From Bacillus sp. NP157 (lineage in GTDB: Bacteria > Pseudomonadota > Gammaproteobacteria > Xanthomonadales > Rhodanobacteraceae): a DNA stretch of 64,000 bases. The number at the start of each line of letters is the position of its first letter. Position 1 is the first letter of the stretch. The translations under genes were made by a program, and so were the position numbers. Positions 7,653 through 19,452 of the stretch are shown here, piece after piece. The notes under the pieces are model-generated. The model saw nothing but the letters and a program-made list of their open reading frames with translations, had not been told where the DNA came from and made no database searches. Location of the stretch: positions 1,550,001-1,614,000 of the forward strand of contig CP076546.1 in NCBI GenBank assembly GCA_018889975.1. Reading direction: 5' to 3'.

Positions 7653-8909
7653 TCAGTCGTGGCGCACGGTGTAGTGCGTATCCACGTAGTTATCGAGGAT
7701 CGCGACGAACTCGTGGGCGATGTTGTCGCCGCGCAGGGTCATCGCTTTTTCACCATCGATGAACACCGGCGCGGACGGTGCCTCGCCGTTGCCCGGCAAC
7801 GAAATACCGATGTTGGCGTGCTTGGATTCACCCGGCCCGTTGACCACGCAGCCCATCACGGCCAGGGTCAGGTTCTCCACGCCGTCGTACTTCACGCGCC
7901 ATTCCGGCATGCGGTCACGGACGTGGGTCTGCACCGTCTTCGCCAGTTCCTGGAAGAACTCGCTGGTCGTGCGGCCGCAACCCGGGCATGCCGTGACCAG
8001 GGGCGTGAACGCACGCAGGCCCATGGTCTGCAGCAGTTCCTGGGCGACGATGACCTCGGCCGTGCGCGACTGGCCCGGCTCCGGGGTGAGCGAGATGCGG
8101 ATCGTGTCGCCGATGCCTTCCTGCAGCAGCACGCCGAGCGCGGCGGCCGACGCGGTGATGCCCTTCGAACCCATGCCTGCTTCGGTCAGGCCCAGGTGCA
8201 GCGCGTAATCGCCACGACGGGCCAGATCGCGATAGACCGCGATCAGTTCCTGCACGCCGGAGACCTTGCAGGACAGGATGATCCGGTCGCGCGCCAGGCC
8301 GAGGTCTTCGGCGCGGGCGGCGGAATCCAGCGCCGAGCGGATCAGCGCCTCGCGGGCCACGTGGCCGGCATCCCAAGGGTTGGCCCGGCGGCCGTTTTCG
8401 TCCATCAGCGCGGCGACCATCGACTGGTCGAGCGAGCCCCAGTTGGCGCCGATGCGCACCGGCTTGTCGTAGCGAATCGCCATCTCGATGATCGAGGCGA
8501 ACTGCGAGTCCTTTTTCTTGCCGAAGCCGACGTTGCCCGGGTTGATCCGGTACTTCGCCAGCGCCTCGGCACAGGCCAGCTCGCCTTCCAGCAGCTGGTG
8601 GCCGTTGTAGTGGAAGTCGCCGATCAGCGGCACCGACACGCCCATCATTTCCAGGCGCTCGCGGATCCGCGGCACGGCGGCGGCGGCGGCGGGCGTGTTC
8701 ACGGTGATGCGGACCATTTCCGAACCCGCGCGGGCAAGCTCGGCGACCTGCTTCGCCGTGGAGACCGGGTCTTCGGTGTCCGTGTTGGTCATGGACTGCA
8801 CCACGATGGGTGCGCCGCCACCGACCTGCACGCGGTCGACGTGGACCCCGGTGCTGGGGCGGCGGGCTTCAGCTTCCGCAGGGCGCGGACGGGCGAGATC
8901 GTCGGTCAT
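7653..8909 (-). CDS. ispG: 4-hydroxy-3-methylbut-2-en-1-yl diphosphate synthase
   Basis: A 418-residue protein (also called GcpE), the [4Fe-4S] enzyme that converts methylerythritol cyclodiphosphate to HMBPP in the MEP isoprenoid pathway. Seen are the barrel start ([20 protein letters not shown]) and the C-terminal cluster ligands in [13 protein letters not shown] and [18 protein letters not shown]. Length matches the long proteobacterial form. The N-terminal 20 residues are charged and variable, with ATG 8909 as the first good start. A cofactor-supplying electron carrier such as flavodoxin or ferredoxin is needed but not encoded nearby. It is separated from the upstream CoA-transferase gene by about 80 bp on the same strand. 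Confidence 0.95.
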   Translation of the reverse strand: MTDDLARPRPAEAEARRPSTGVHVDRVQVGGGAPIVVQSMTNTDTEDPVSTAKQVAELARAGSEMVRITVNTPAAAAAVPRIRERLEMMGVSVPLIGDFHYNGHQLLEGELACAEALAKYRINPGNVGFGKKKDSQFASIIEMAIRYDKPVRIGANWGSLDQSMVAALMDENGRRANPWDAGHVAREALIRSALDSAARAEDLGLARDRIILSCKVSGVQELIAVYRDLARRGDYALHLGLTEAGMGSKGITASAAALGVLLQEGIGDTIRISLTPEPGQSRTAEVIVAQELLQTMGLRAFTPLVTACPGCGRTTSEFFQELAKTVQTHVRDRMPEWRVKYDGVENLTLAVMGCVVNGPGESKHANIGISLPGNGEAPSAPVFIDGEKAMTLRGDNIAHEFVAILDNYVDTHYTVRHD

Positions 8910-8992
8910 AGCGGGGCATTTTAGCGCAAGCGGGTGACAGGCTGGGGAAGGCCGGGAATGACCGGGATGACGCGGAACGGCGCGGCCGCTGG

Positions 8993-10888
8993 CTAGGTGC
9001 GCCGGCGCAGCGCGGCCAGCACCAGCCGGCGCTCCAGCCATTCCGCCAAGGTCTTCACGGACGCCAGGCCCATGCGCGCCAGGGCCTCGTCTTCCCCGGC
9101 AACCGGCCGGCCCGGGGCCAGGGCGGCACGGACCAGCTCGCCCTTCGACGCGCCCTTCAGCCAGCCCAGGCCGGGCAGGAGCTGCTGCTCCACCTCGGTG
9201 AAGTCGCTGCCGAACGGGAACGGCTCGAGCAGGCCACGGCGACGCATCGGCGTCAGCGCCTTGGCCAGCCCTTCCGGGGTGTGCGCCCGCCACGCGGGTG
9301 GCACCTCGAAGCCGGGGCGCAGCTTCCCTGCCCGTTTCGCTTCGGCCACCAGCGCGTCGACGAAGCGCGCGTCCGCGATGCCCAGCATCGCTTCCACGCA
9401 GGCTTCGTCGGACAGGCCGCGCAGGTCGGCGACGCCGTATTCGGTGACGTACACATCGCGCAGGTGGCGCGGGATGGTCGCGTGGCCATAGTTGAAGCGG
9501 ATGTTCGACCGGGTGGCCTTGCCACTGCCGCGCGTGGCCCGCAGCATCAGGATCGAGCGGCCGCCGGGGATTTCGTGCGCCATCGCCACGAAGTTGTACT
9601 GGCCACCGACGCCGCTGACCACGCGGCCATCGTCGAGGCCATCGGACACCGCCGCGCCGAACAGCGTCGCCATCATGCAGGTGTTGAAGAAGCGTGCGCC
9701 GCGACGCTGGAGCGCGGCGAGCGGCTGGTGATCGCCGTAAAGATGGTTCACGTTGGAGACGCGGCACATGTCGATCGCGTCGGGGTCGTCGCGCTCGGAG
9801 GCATGCATCCACGCATACAACTCGCGCGAGCCGAGCAGGAAGGCGCCGCGCAGGTAGTGGCCTCCGGCGGGGCCGACGGTGCCCCCGGCGGCCACCACGC
9901 GCTCCGTCGCGAGGTCTTCGTAGGCACGGCGCTTCAACACGCCAGCACGCTGTAGGTGCATGAAGCCGTCCATCACCATTTCACTGGCGCCGTAGAGGCC
10001 TTGTGCGAAAGGCTCGCCACCGCCCCAGCCTGGCACGTCGCCCGCGAGTGCGTCGATGCCTTCGTGCCACGCGTCGTTCTGTTCGTGGCGCAGCAACAGC
10101 GCACGGACCAGCGCATCGGATAGCGCGCCGATGCCGATCTGCAGCGTGCCGCCGTCGACGACCAGCGCGCTGGCGTGCATGCCGAGGGCGAATTCGTCCG
10201 GCGCGATGGGCGAGCGTGGCAGCGCGAACAGCGGTGCCGCGACTTCCGGCGCAACGACCAGGTCGAACAGGCCGTCGGGGGCTTCCGCGTTGCCGCTGAC
10301 ATACGGAATGTCAGGATGCACGACCGCCACGCAGAAGGGCTTCGGCTTGCCTGCGGCGGCCATCTGGTCGAGGAAGTCGAAGGTCAGGTCGGGATTGGAC
10401 GAGAGGCTGATCCTGCCGTCGCGCGCGGCGACCAGTTGCACGAGCACGTTGATCTCGCGGCCGACGAGGTCGCGCGCCACGTGCGTGTAGTTCTGGCTGA
10501 TGTAGTTACGCTGCGCCGACGCCGAATGCAGCAAGGCACCCGACTGCATGTAGAACTCGTGCACCTGCACGTTGGTCGGCAGCGTGCCGCTGGCCTGGGC
10601 TTTCGCATAGGCCAGGTCTTCGTAGGTCACGCCGAAGTGGCGTTCGATGAAGGGCGCGGCGAAGCGTGCGGCCAGGCCCTTGCCTGCGGGCGGACGGGTC
10701 AGCGACAAGGCGGTGAACAGCGTCAGCGAGCGGCCGGTGTCGTCCGCCACCGCGTCGTACAGCGCATTGAGCAGGCCATGCGGCTTGCCCAGGCCCAGCG
10801 GCGCGGCGACGCGCGGGTGGCCGCCGGTTCGCGCGAGGATCGCGGCGACGGCGGCAAGGGTGTCGTGGTCACGCGGAATCGATGCCAT
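8993..10888 (-). CDS. Acetyl-CoA hydrolase/transferase family protein
   Basis: A 631-residue member of the acetyl-CoA hydrolase/4-hydroxybutyrate CoA-transferase family. The C-terminal half contains [20 protein letters not shown] and [19 protein letters not shown], where the Glu of the TEYG motif is the expected CoA-ester-forming residue. The N-terminal half is the usual first CoA-transferase domain. The protein is longer than most (about 430-550), as in other xanthomonad relatives. Two starts are close, ATG 10888 and 10900; neither has a strong ribosome site. It is divergent from the cardiolipin synthase gene with under 40 bp between starts, so promoters must overlap. Hydrolase versus transferase activity cannot be told apart here. 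Confidence 0.82.
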   Translation of the reverse strand: MASIPRDHDTLAAVAAILARTGGHPRVAAPLGLGKPHGLLNALYDAVADDTGRSLTLFTALSLTRPPAGKGLAARFAAPFIERHFGVTYEDLAYAKAQASGTLPTNVQVHEFYMQSGALLHSASAQRNYISQNYTHVARDLVGREINVLVQLVAARDGRISLSSNPDLTFDFLDQMAAAGKPKPFCVAVVHPDIPYVSGNAEAPDGLFDLVVAPEVAAPLFALPRSPIAPDEFALGMHASALVVDGGTLQIGIGALSDALVRALLLRHEQNDAWHEGIDALAGDVPGWGGGEPFAQGLYGASEMVMDGFMHLQRAGVLKRRAYEDLATERVVAAGGTVGPAGGHYLRGAFLLGSRELYAWMHASERDDPDAIDMCRVSNVNHLYGDHQPLAALQRRGARFFNTCMMATLFGAAVSDGLDDGRVVSGVGGQYNFVAMAHEIPGGRSILMLRATRGSGKATRSNIRFNYGHATIPRHLRDVYVTEYGVADLRGLSDEACVEAMLGIADARFVDALVAEAKRAGKLRPGFEVPPAWRAHTPEGLAKALTPMRRRGLLEPFPFGSDFTEVEQQLLPGLGWLKGASKGELVRAALAPGRPVAGEDEALARMGLASVKTLAEWLERRLVLAALRRRT

Positions 10889-10926
10889 GCCAGCGATCAT
10901 GCCAGAAGCCACTACACTCGCCTCCC

Positions 10927-12381
10927 ATGAACGCACCTCACGGCAATGCCTTCACCACCCGCCAGTTCGCCGAGCAGGCCCTTAGCCGCAGCGCCGGGGC
11001 GCCCCTGATCGGTGGCAACGCCGTCGAGCTGCTGATCGACGCGCAGGCCCACTACGACGCATGGCTCAAGGCCATCGCCGGGGCCCGGCGGCATGTCTTC
11101 CTCGAAAACTACATCGTCCGCGACGACCGCATCGGCCACGCGTTCCGCGAGGCGCTGGTCGAACGCGCGCGCGCTGGCGTGTTCGTCGCCGTCATCGCCG
11201 ACTGGGCTGGTTGCCTGGGCCAGTCGCGTTCCCGTTTCTGGAACGCGCTGCGCGAGGCCGGCGGCGAGGTGCGCATCTATAACCCGCCACGCCTGGGCAG
11301 CTCGTTTGGCTGGATCAGCCGCGACCACCGCAAGGTGTTGGTGGTGGATGGCGAGATCGGCTTCCTGTCGGGGGTCTGCATCAGCGAAAAGTGGCTGGGC
11401 GAACCGTCGCGCGACGTGCCGCCGTGGCGCGACACCGGCGTCATGATCCATGGGCCGGCGGTGGCCGAGATCGAACAGGCCTTCGCCGATAGCTGGCGCG
11501 ACGCGGGCGTGCCGCTGCCGGACGACCCGCGGCTGGCGCCGATCGAAGGCCGGCCGAATGCGGGCGACGTGGGCCTGCGGGTGATCGCGACCCAGCCGAG
11601 CACGGCGGGGATGTACCGGCTCGACCAGATGGTCGCGGCGATGGCGACGAAGACGCTCTGGCTCACCGACGCGTATTTCGTCGGCGTGGCGCCCTACGTG
11701 CAGGCGCTGTCGGCGGCCGCGCGCGATGGCGTGGACGTGCGCCTGCTGGTGCCGGGCACCAGCGATATCCCGATGGTCGCGGGCATGTCGCGTTCGGGCT
11801 ATCGGCCGCTGCTGAAAGCCGGCATCCGCGTGTTCGAGTGGAACGGCTCGATGCTGCATGCGAAGACCGCCGTGGCCGATGGCCGCTGGGCGCGCGTGGG
11901 TTCGTCGAACCTCAATATCGCCAGCTGGCTGAGCAATCGCGAGATCGACGTGGCAATCGAGGATGCAGGCTTTGCCGGCAAGCTGGCGGCGCAGTACGAG
12001 GCCGACCTGGAAAATGCAACCGAGATCCTGCTGCGCGGCCGGCGCCGTCGCTCCGGCAACGAGCGCCTGCGCAGCCGTTCGCCGCGCCCGCCAAGGCCGC
12101 GTCGCGCCGGCGGCAGTTCAAGCCGCGCGGCGGCCGGTGCGTTGCGCATTGCAAACACGGTCGGTGCCGCGATCACGCATCACCGCGTGCTGGGCGATAC
12201 CGAGACCGGCCCCGTGCTTGCTGGCGCCGTGGCCGCCATCGTGCTCACCGCCGTCGCCATCCTCTGGCCCGCGGTGATCGCCTGGCCACTGGCACTGATC
12301 GGCGCGTGGTTCGCGGTCAACCTCAGCATCAACTGGTGGACGCTGCGCCAACGCCGCAAGAAAACCCCAGACCCCGTGTAG
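10927..12381 (+). CDS. Cardiolipin synthase / phospholipase D-like protein
   Basis: A 484-residue protein with two HKD (PLD) motifs: SRDHRKVLVVDGEIGFLSGV around residue 130 and MLHAKTAVADGRWARVGSSN around residue 310. These form one active site that joins phosphatidyl groups to make cardiolipin or related lipids. Instead of the usual N-terminal membrane helices, a basic linker (about 375-410, rich in Arg/Ser) leads to two C-terminal hydrophobic segments (about 430-470), so membrane anchoring is at the C-terminus, resembling ClsB-type enzymes. The TAG stop codon is the TAG of the REP palindrome that begins at 12378, so the repeat defines the protein end. Substrate is inferred. Confidence 0.85.
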   Translation: MNAPHGNAFTTRQFAEQALSRSAGAPLIGGNAVELLIDAQAHYDAWLKAIAGARRHVFLENYIVRDDRIGHAFREALVERARAGVFVAVIADWAGCLGQSRSRFWNALREAGGEVRIYNPPRLGSSFGWISRDHRKVLVVDGEIGFLSGVCISEKWLGEPSRDVPPWRDTGVMIHGPAVAEIEQAFADSWRDAGVPLPDDPRLAPIEGRPNAGDVGLRVIATQPSTAGMYRLDQMVAAMATKTLWLTDAYFVGVAPYVQALSAAARDGVDVRLLVPGTSDIPMVAGMSRSGYRPLLKAGIRVFEWNGSMLHAKTAVADGRWARVGSSNLNIASWLSNREIDVAIEDAGFAGKLAAQYEADLENATEILLRGRRRRSGNERLRSRSPRPPRPRRAGGSSSRAAAGALRIANTVGAAITHHRVLGDTETGPVLAGAVAAIVLTAVAILWPAVIAWPLALIGAWFAVNLSINWWTLRQRRKKTPDPV

Positions 12382-12460
12382 GAGCGCGCCTGCGCGCGAT
12401 GGGGTGTCGCGTCATGGATGGATTTTTCGGTAACCCATTCGCGCGCAGGCGCGCTCCTAC
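12378..12460. repeat. Inverted pair of GTAG-type REP palindromes (REPIN)
   Basis: A forward REP (12378-12399, beginning GTAGGAGCGCGCCTGCGCGC) and an inverted REP (12439-12460) flank a 39-bp spacer between cls and the feo operon. Each unit is itself imperfectly palindromic (GCGCGC-CT-GCGCGC). GTAG-headed REPs are known to be mobilised by RAYT transposases; none is encoded in this window. The pair could form a long hairpin at the 3' ends of both convergent transcripts and may act as terminator or mRNA stabiliser. Confidence 0.9.
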
Positions 12461-12464
12461 AGGG

Positions 12465-12754
12465 TCAGTGGCGGGTCTTGAAGGTCAGCGGCTGGGCCTC
12501 GCCCTGCGCCGCGGGCGCCGGGCCGCAGCTGTTGCACGAGCCGCAGCCATCGCCGCAGCTACCCGATGCCGAGGCCGGCTGCAGCTTGCGCCCGAGCGCA
12601 CGCACGACGCCGGGCCGGCCGTCGTGGTTGAGGCCGGACGAAACGCTCGCCATCACTCGCGTCGATGTCTTCGGGAACAGCTTGCGGAACGCGACGTAGG
12701 CGCTGGCGATAACCACCAACGCGATGATCGTGCCCTGGATCAGTTCAAACGTGG

Positions 12755-12758
<4 letters not shown>
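12465..12758 (-). CDS. FeoB-associated small membrane protein with Cys-rich tail
   Basis: A 97-residue protein starting at GTG 12758, overlapping the feoB stop by 4 bp (GTGA), so it is translationally coupled to feoB. The N-terminus holds one membrane helix (LIQGTIIALVVIASAYVAF). The C-terminus is cysteine-rich: SCGDGCGSCNSCGPAPA, four Cys in C-x3-C-x2-C-x2-C spacing. This matches the layout of FeoB-associated Cys-rich proteins and of the DUF6587-like proteins found after feoB in xanthomonads. A role in handling Fe(II) leaving FeoB, or in assembling the transporter, is inferred from position and the Cys cluster. Confidence 0.8.
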
Positions 12759-14595
<1,837 letters not shown>

Positions 14596-14599
<4 letters not shown>

Positions 14600-14841
14600 G
14601 CTGCACCGTCCACGCTGACTTCCACGCGCGCCGCTTCGGTTTTGCGCAAGGCAAACCGCGTCGTGCCGATCTGGATCAAAAGGGGATCCCCGCCGAGCGG
14701 GCCCCGGGCGACCAGCCGCACCGGCTCACCCGAAACGAAGCCCAGGTCGCGCAGGCGCTGCGCAATCGGGTCGGCGGGATGGGCGTCGGAGACGGACTGG
14801 ACCACGGCTTGGGCACCTTTCGGCGCGTCGGACAGGCGCAC
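14596..14841 (-). CDS. feoA: Ferrous iron transport protein A
   Basis: An 81-residue SH3-like FeoA. The best start is GTG 14841, giving VRLSDAPKGAQAVVQSVS, which aligns with the usual MRLSDL-x-G beginning of the family; no ATG is available close by. Later motifs are RLRDLGFVSGEPVRLVARGP and GGDPLLIQIGTTRFALRKTE, the beta-barrel core that ends in the conserved ALR-x-EA. It is cytoplasmic, binds FeoB and is needed for Fe(II) uptake. It is the first gene of feoA-feoB-Cys-rich protein. The stop overlaps feoB by ATGA. Confidence 0.88.
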
Positions 14842-14849
14842 TGGGAATG

Positions 14850-14877
14850 AACTCAAATAAGAACTGTTTGCATTATA
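14850..14877 (-). promoter_or_regulatory. Likely feo promoter -10 (TATAAT) with possible Fur-box overlap
   Basis: On the coding strand of feoA a perfect TATAAT lies at 14877-14872, about 30 bp before the GTG start. The adjoining AT-rich stretch (TATAATGCAAACAGTTCTTA) has a weak dyad ATAA...TTAT and about 11 of 19 matches to the enteric Fur consensus by eye. No good -35 element is visible at the right spacing. The -10 call is firm as a pattern; Fur control is a guess from the function of the operon. Confidence 0.4.
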
Positions 14878-14971
14878 GGCGCACCGGACCGGTACTGCAC
14901 GCCGTCCCATGCCCCTGCCAATCGAAGCTGGGACGCTTATCATTCAGTCTCTTGTCTTTCGGAGATCTTCC

Positions 14972-15757
14972 ATGCCCGCCGTCGAACTCACCCGCCAGGG
15001 CGCCGTTGCTCGCCTCGTCATGAACCGGCCCGAGGTCCACAACGCCTTCGACGACGCGCTGATCGCGGACCTCACGGCGGCCATCGACGAGGTCGACGCC
15101 GACCCGACGGTGCGGGCGGTGGTGCTCACCGGGGAAGGCGCAAGTTTTTCCGCCGGGGCGGACCTAAACTGGATGCGTGGGATGGCCTCGGCCAGCGAGG
15201 CCAGCAACCGCGACGACTCGCTCCGGTTGGCCAGGCTGATGCGCCGGCTGCAGTTCCTGTCCAAGCCGACGGTCGCCCGGGTGAACGGTGCGGCCTTCGG
15301 TGGCGGCGTGGGGCTGGTGGCGTGCTGCGACATCGCGATCGCCGCCGATGGCGCGAAGTTCGCCCTGTCCGAGGTGAAGCTGGGACTGGTGCCGGCGGTA
15401 ATCTCGCCCTACGTGATCGCGGCGATCGGCCTGCGCCAGGCACGCCGGTTGTTCGTCACCGGGGAAATCGTCGGCGCGGCCGCGGCGACGTCGATGGGGC
15501 TGCTCCATGAGCACGTCCCCGCCGAAGAACTCGACGCCGCCGTCGAGCGCGTCCTCGGCCTGCTGACCAAGGGCGGCCCAGTCGCCCAGCGCGAAGCCAA
15601 GCAACTGGCCCTGGCCATGGGCGGAATGACCGAAGGCGAGATGGAGCGCGTCGACGAACGGAACGCGGCGCTCATCGCCCGCCTGCGCGTTTCCGCGGAA
15701 GGCCAGGACGGCCTCTCCGCCTTCCTCGGAAAGAGCCTGCCCACGTGGCTCAGCTAA
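14972..15757 (+). CDS. Enoyl-CoA hydratase/isomerase (methylglutaconyl-CoA hydratase-like)
   Basis: A 261-residue crotonase-fold enzyme. Oxyanion-hole and substrate motifs are SFSAGADLNWMRGMA (about residue 62-76) and NGAAFGGGVGLVACCDIAIA (about 105-124), with the catalytic-region Glu in FALSEVKLGLVPA. The GADLNWM signature resembles methylglutaconyl-CoA hydratases (LiuC/AtuE) of leucine and terpene breakdown, but no other liu genes are nearby, so a general enoyl-CoA hydratase is also possible. ATG 14972 has CGGAGA upstream; the frame is open to 14909 but lacks a ribosome site there. The last 13 bp overlap dacB, suggesting co-transcription. Confidence 0.83.
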   Translation: MPAVELTRQGAVARLVMNRPEVHNAFDDALIADLTAAIDEVDADPTVRAVVLTGEGASFSAGADLNWMRGMASASEASNRDDSLRLARLMRRLQFLSKPTVARVNGAAFGGGVGLVACCDIAIAADGAKFALSEVKLGLVPAVISPYVIAAIGLRQARRLFVTGEIVGAAAATSMGLLHEHVPAEELDAAVERVLGLLTKGGPVAQREAKQLALAMGGMTEGEMERVDERNAALIARLRVSAEGQDGLSAFLGKSLPTWLS

Positions 15758-17130
15758 CCAGGCGCGCCCCCAACTGGGCGTTGCTGCTCTTCCTCGTCTC
15801 CGGCACCACGTTCGCCGATACGCTCGCCCAGCGCATCGACGCGCACATCACCGCACCGCGTTTCGCCGCCGCCTCTTGGGGCATCGCCGTGGTCTCGCTC
15901 GACGACGGCCACGTCGCCTACGCACACGACGACGGCAAACTCATGCTCCCGGCATCGACTGGGAAGCTCTTCACCGCCGCATTCGCCCTGGACCAACTCG
16001 GCCCCGACTATCGAACGCATACCGATGTCCTCACCGCCGGCGACGTGCGTCGCGGGCGCCTGCGCGGCGCGCTCGTGCTACGTGGCCGTGGCGATCCAAG
16101 CTTGTCCGGCGATGCCTGGGCGGACACGCTGGCAGCGCAGGTCGCGGCCGCGGGCATCACCCGCGTCGATGACGGCGTGGTCGGCGACGACACCGCGTTC
16201 GCCGGGCCGCCGATCGGCAGCGGCTGGGAGGCCTCCGACCTGCAGGCTTACTACGGCGCCACCGCGAGCGGCCTGAGCGTCGACGAAAACACCCTGCTGG
16301 TCACGGTGAAGGACGACGCCGCCACGCTGTCACCCGCCGACGCGGCGACCGCGCTGGCCGAGCAACCGTCGACGGATCCCACTTTTTATCGCGCGCCGGG
16401 CACGGCCACCGTGCATGTGCTGGGCGCGAAGCCACGCAGCGCACGCCTGTCGCTGCCCGATCCCGCGCTCACCGCGGCGCGCCGGCTGCAGGCGGCGCTC
16501 GAGCGCCAGGGCATCTCCGTCAGGGCGGACGCCCGCAGCGTGCACTGGCCGATCGCCGCGCCCACCGGCCCGGTCGTCGCCACCCTGCCCTCGCCGACGC
16601 TGGCGGAGATCCTTTCGCCCGGCCTGAAGCGCTCGCAGAACATGTACCTGCAAAGCGTTTTCCTGCTCACGGGGCTGGAAGAGCCAGAGGCTTCCGCCGC
16701 GCTCACGGAAGACCGCGCAGCGCACGCGCTGGCCACCTGGCTCGCGGCGCGAGGCATCGGGCCGTCGGCGACCACGATGGAAGAAGGCACCGGGCTGTCG
16801 CGGCACGACCTGACCACCGCCGGCGCGCTGGCCCACCTGCTGGCGAGCGTCGATTCCCCGGCCTTCCGCGCGTTGCTGCCGCTGGCCGGCAGCGATGGCA
16901 CGCTGGCGCGCCGCGTGCGCGGCACGCCAGCGGAGGGCAACGTACAAGCGAAAACCGGCAGCATGAGCTACGTCAACTCGCTGGCGGGGTACGTCACGAC
17001 GAAGGCCGGGCAGAAGCTGGCCTTCGCGGTGATCCTCAACAACTACCGCCCGCTTCCGGGTGCACCGTCGGAGTCGGCCGACGTGGATGCCGTGGCGGTG
17101 ATGCTTGCCGAGGTGGTGGAACGGTTGTGA
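15745..17130 (+). CDS. dacB: D-alanyl-D-alanine carboxypeptidase/endopeptidase PBP4
   Basis: A 461-residue periplasmic peptidoglycan hydrolase of peptidase family S13. A signal peptide covers about residues 1-24 (ending TTFADT). The three penicillin-binding motifs are S-x2-K in LPASTGKLFTAAF (about residue 70), SxN in LKRSQNMYLQ (about 295) and KTG in VQAKTGSMSYVNSLAGYV (about 405). The large insert between the first two motifs is normal for PBP4. It cleaves the terminal D-Ala and D-Ala-mDAP cross-links. It starts inside the end of the enoyl-CoA hydratase gene (13 bp overlap). Confidence 0.92.
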   Translation: MAQLTRRAPNWALLLFLVSGTTFADTLAQRIDAHITAPRFAAASWGIAVVSLDDGHVAYAHDDGKLMLPASTGKLFTAAFALDQLGPDYRTHTDVLTAGDVRRGRLRGALVLRGRGDPSLSGDAWADTLAAQVAAAGITRVDDGVVGDDTAFAGPPIGSGWEASDLQAYYGATASGLSVDENTLLVTVKDDAATLSPADAATALAEQPSTDPTFYRAPGTATVHVLGAKPRSARLSLPDPALTAARRLQAALERQGISVRADARSVHWPIAAPTGPVVATLPSPTLAEILSPGLKRSQNMYLQSVFLLTGLEEPEASAALTEDRAAHALATWLAARGIGPSATTMEEGTGLSRHDLTTAGALAHLLASVDSPAFRALLPLAGSDGTLARRVRGTPAEGNVQAKTGSMSYVNSLAGYVTTKAGQKLAFAVILNNYRPLPGAPSESADVDAVAVMLAEVVERL

Positions 17131-17146
17131 CGTATTGCGCGCCCCC

Positions 17147-17168
17147 TTAGGAGCGCGCCTGCGCGCGA
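17147..17168 (+). repeat. Single GTAG-type REP variant
   Basis: A lone REP copy with first base changed (TTAGGAGCGCGCCTGCGCGC) lies between the convergent dacB and glutathione peroxidase genes. Unlike most copies in the window it has no inverted partner within 100 bp. It may act as a transcription end for either gene. Confidence 0.8.
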
Positions 17169-17195
17169 TTGCCCTATCTCGTCACCACACCCACG

Positions 17196-17675
17196 TTACA
17201 AAACCGCCGGCAAATCCTTCCCAATCTTCTCCGGCGTATCCGTAGGCGCATACCGCTCAACCACCTCGCCCTCGCGATTGACCAGGAACTTGGTGAAGTT
17301 CCATTTGATGCCTTCGGTGCCGAGGAAGCCCTTCTTCGTCGACTTCAACCACCGGTACAGCGGGTGGGCGTGGTCGCCGTTGACGTCGATCTTCGCGAAC
17401 ATCGGGAAGCTCACGTCGTAGGTCAGCGAACAGAAGTTGCGGATCTCGGCTTCGTCGCCGGGCTCCTGGTGGCCGAACTGGTCGCACGGGAAGCCGAGCA
17501 CGTCGAAGCCCTGGGCGCCGTACTGGCGCTGGAGTTCTTCAAGGCCCTTGTACTGCGGGGTGAAGCCGCACTTGGAGGCCACGTTCACCACCAGCACCAC
17601 CTTGCCCTTCCACTCGGCCAGCGAGCGCTCGTTGCCGTCGATATCGCGTGCGGAAAAATCATAGATGCCGGTCAT
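17196..17675 (-). CDS. Glutathione peroxidase family protein
   Basis: A 159-residue thioredoxin-fold peroxidase (GPx/BtuE type). The peroxidatic Cys is in NVASKCGFTPQYKGLE (residue about 36), the conserved Gln/Trp region is in VLGFPCDQFGHQEPGDE and KWNFTKFLVNREGEVV. It has Cys, not selenocysteine. Bacterial members usually use thioredoxin rather than glutathione as reductant, with the resolving Cys in the FPCDQF loop, which is present here. It reduces H2O2 and lipid hydroperoxides in the cytoplasm or periplasm; no signal peptide is seen. ATG 17675 has an AAGGAG site. It is divergent from metN. Confidence 0.9.
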   Translation of the reverse strand: MTGIYDFSARDIDGNERSLAEWKGKVVLVVNVASKCGFTPQYKGLEELQRQYGAQGFDVLGFPCDQFGHQEPGDEAEIRNFCSLTYDVSFPMFAKIDVNGDHAHPLYRWLKSTKKGFLGTEGIKWNFTKFLVNREGEVVERYAPTDTPEKIGKDLPAVL

Positions 17676-17771
17676 GGTGCTCCTTCGGGGGCGGGCGGAA
17701 AGTGCCCAGTCTACGCCGCCCGGGGCCTTCGGCTACCATGGTCGCCTTTGTAGCCCGGACAGACACCGCCC

Positions 17772-18776
17772 GTGATCCGATTCGAAGCCGCCTCCAAGTC
17801 GTACCTCGTCGACGGAGCGCTCGTCCCTGCCCTGCAGCCCGTGGACCTCGTCATCGAACAGGGCGAAGTCTTCGGCATCATCGGCCATTCCGGTGCCGGC
17901 AAATCCACCCTGCTGCGGATGATCAACCTGCTCGAGCGGCCCACCGCGGGCAAGGTCCTGGTCGAAGGCCGCGACGTGACCCACGCCCAGGGTGCCGAGC
18001 TGCGCACGCTGCGCGCGGGCATCGGCATGATCTTCCAGCACTTCAACCTGCTCTCGTCGCGCACCGTGGCCGAGAACGTGGCCTTCCCGCTTCGCTTGCA
18101 GGGCAACCCCGGCGAAGCGGAGATCGCCGGCCGGGTCGACGAACTGCTGAAGCTGGTCGGCCTCGAGGCCCACGCAAGCAAGTATCCGGCCCAGCTCTCG
18201 GGCGGCCAGAAACAGCGCGTCGGCATCGCGCGCGCACTCGCGAGCAAGCCATCCATCCTGCTCTGCGACGAAGCGACCAGCGCGCTCGACCCACAGACCA
18301 CCGCGTCGGTGCTGGAACTGCTCGCCGACATCAATCGCCGACTGGGCCTGACCATCGTGCTGATCACCCACGAGATGGACGTGATCCGTCGCGTCTGCGA
18401 TCGCGTCGCCGTGCTCGATGCCGGCAACGTGGTGGAGATGGGCACGGTCGCCGACGTCTTCCTGCATCCGACGCATCCCACCACGCGCCGCTTCGTCGCC
18501 GAAGCCGACCACCGCGAAGGCCGCGGCCCCGAGTACGCCGGCGTGCCGGGCAAGCTGTTCCGCCTGTCGTTCCGCGGCGACGCCACCTATTCCCCGCTAC
18601 TATCGCGCGTCGTGCGCGACACCGGCGTCGAGTACAACCTGCTTTCCGGCCGCGTGGACCGGATCAAGGACGTGCCCTACGGCCAGCTGACCCTGGCCAT
18701 GCACGGCGAACGCCTCGACGAGGCGCTAGCGCAGATCCGCGCCGCGGGCGTGGATATCGAAGAGGTGGCCCGATGA
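17772..18776 (+). CDS. metN: D-/L-methionine ABC transporter ATP-binding protein
   Basis: A 334-residue ATPase of the methionine uptake transporter. Walker A is [12 protein letters not shown], the signature is [15 protein letters not shown], and Walker B is [13 protein letters not shown]. The C-terminal part from about residue 255 is a NIL domain ([17 protein letters not shown] onward), which in MetN senses methionine and inhibits transport. The start is GTG 17772. The stop overlaps metI by ATGA, so the two are coupled. The binding-protein gene metQ lies further downstream beyond a repeat element. Confidence 0.93.
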   Translation: MIRFEAASKSYLVDGALVPALQPVDLVIEQGEVFGIIGHSGAGKSTLLRMINLLERPTAGKVLVEGRDVTHAQGAELRTLRAGIGMIFQHFNLLSSRTVAENVAFPLRLQGNPGEAEIAGRVDELLKLVGLEAHASKYPAQLSGGQKQRVGIARALASKPSILLCDEATSALDPQTTASVLELLADINRRLGLTIVLITHEMDVIRRVCDRVAVLDAGNVVEMGTVADVFLHPTHPTTRRFVAEADHREGRGPEYAGVPGKLFRLSFRGDATYSPLLSRVVRDTGVEYNLLSGRVDRIKDVPYGQLTLAMHGERLDEALAQIRAAGVDIEEVAR

Positions 18777-19447
18777 GCCCGATGCAGACCCTGTTCCCCA
18801 ACATCGACTGGGCCGAAATCGGCCAGGCCTGCATCGACACGCTGTTGATGCTCGGTGGCTCGCTGCTTTTCACCCTGGTGCTTGGCCTGCCGCTCGGCAT
18901 CTGGCTGTTCCTCACCGCACGCGGCCAGCTGCATGCGAAACCGAAGCTCTACGGCATCCTTTCGCTGCTCGTGAACGTGTTGCGCTCGGTGCCCTTCATC
19001 ATCCTGATGATCCTGTTGATCCCGCTGACCAAGGCGATCACTGGCGTGAGCATCGGCATCCGCGGCGCGATCGTGCCGCTGGTGATCGGCGCCGCCCCGT
19101 TCTTCGCCCGTCTGGTCGAGACGGCGTTGCGCGAGGTCGACCGCGGCGTGATCGAAGCCAGCCAGGCGATGGGTGCGACGACGAAGCAGATCGTGACGCG
19201 CGTGCTGTTGCCCGAGGCGCGTCCGGGCCTGGTAGCCGCGACGACGGTGACGGCGGTCGCGCTGGTGGGTTACACGGCCATGGGCGGCATCGTGGGCGCA
19301 GGCGGCCTCGGCGCGCTGGCCTACCAGTACGGCTACAACGGCTATAAGCCCGACTACATGCTGGTCACGGTCGCGCTGCTGGTAGTTCTCGTCCAGTTGC
19401 TGCAGATGCTGGGCGACTGGCTCGTAGTCCGCTACACCCGCAAATAG
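18773..19447 (+). CDS. metI: Methionine ABC transporter permease
   Basis: A 224-residue inner-membrane permease with about five helices. The coupling-helix EAA motif is [22 protein letters not shown] (residues about 123-144), typical of MetI. ATG 18773 overlaps the metN stop. MetI dimerises and pairs with two MetN subunits to import D- and L-methionine delivered by MetQ. Its TAG stop at 19445-19447 is followed within 6 bp by a truncated REP and the arm of the long inverted repeat. Confidence 0.93.
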   Translation: MSPMQTLFPNIDWAEIGQACIDTLLMLGGSLLFTLVLGLPLGIWLFLTARGQLHAKPKLYGILSLLVNVLRSVPFIILMILLIPLTKAITGVSIGIRGAIVPLVIGAAPFFARLVETALREVDRGVIEASQAMGATTKQIVTRVLLPEARPGLVAATTVTAVALVGYTAMGGIVGAGGLGALAYQYGYNGYKPDYMLVTVALLVVLVQLLQMLGDWLVVRYTRK

Positions 19448-19452
19448 CCCCA

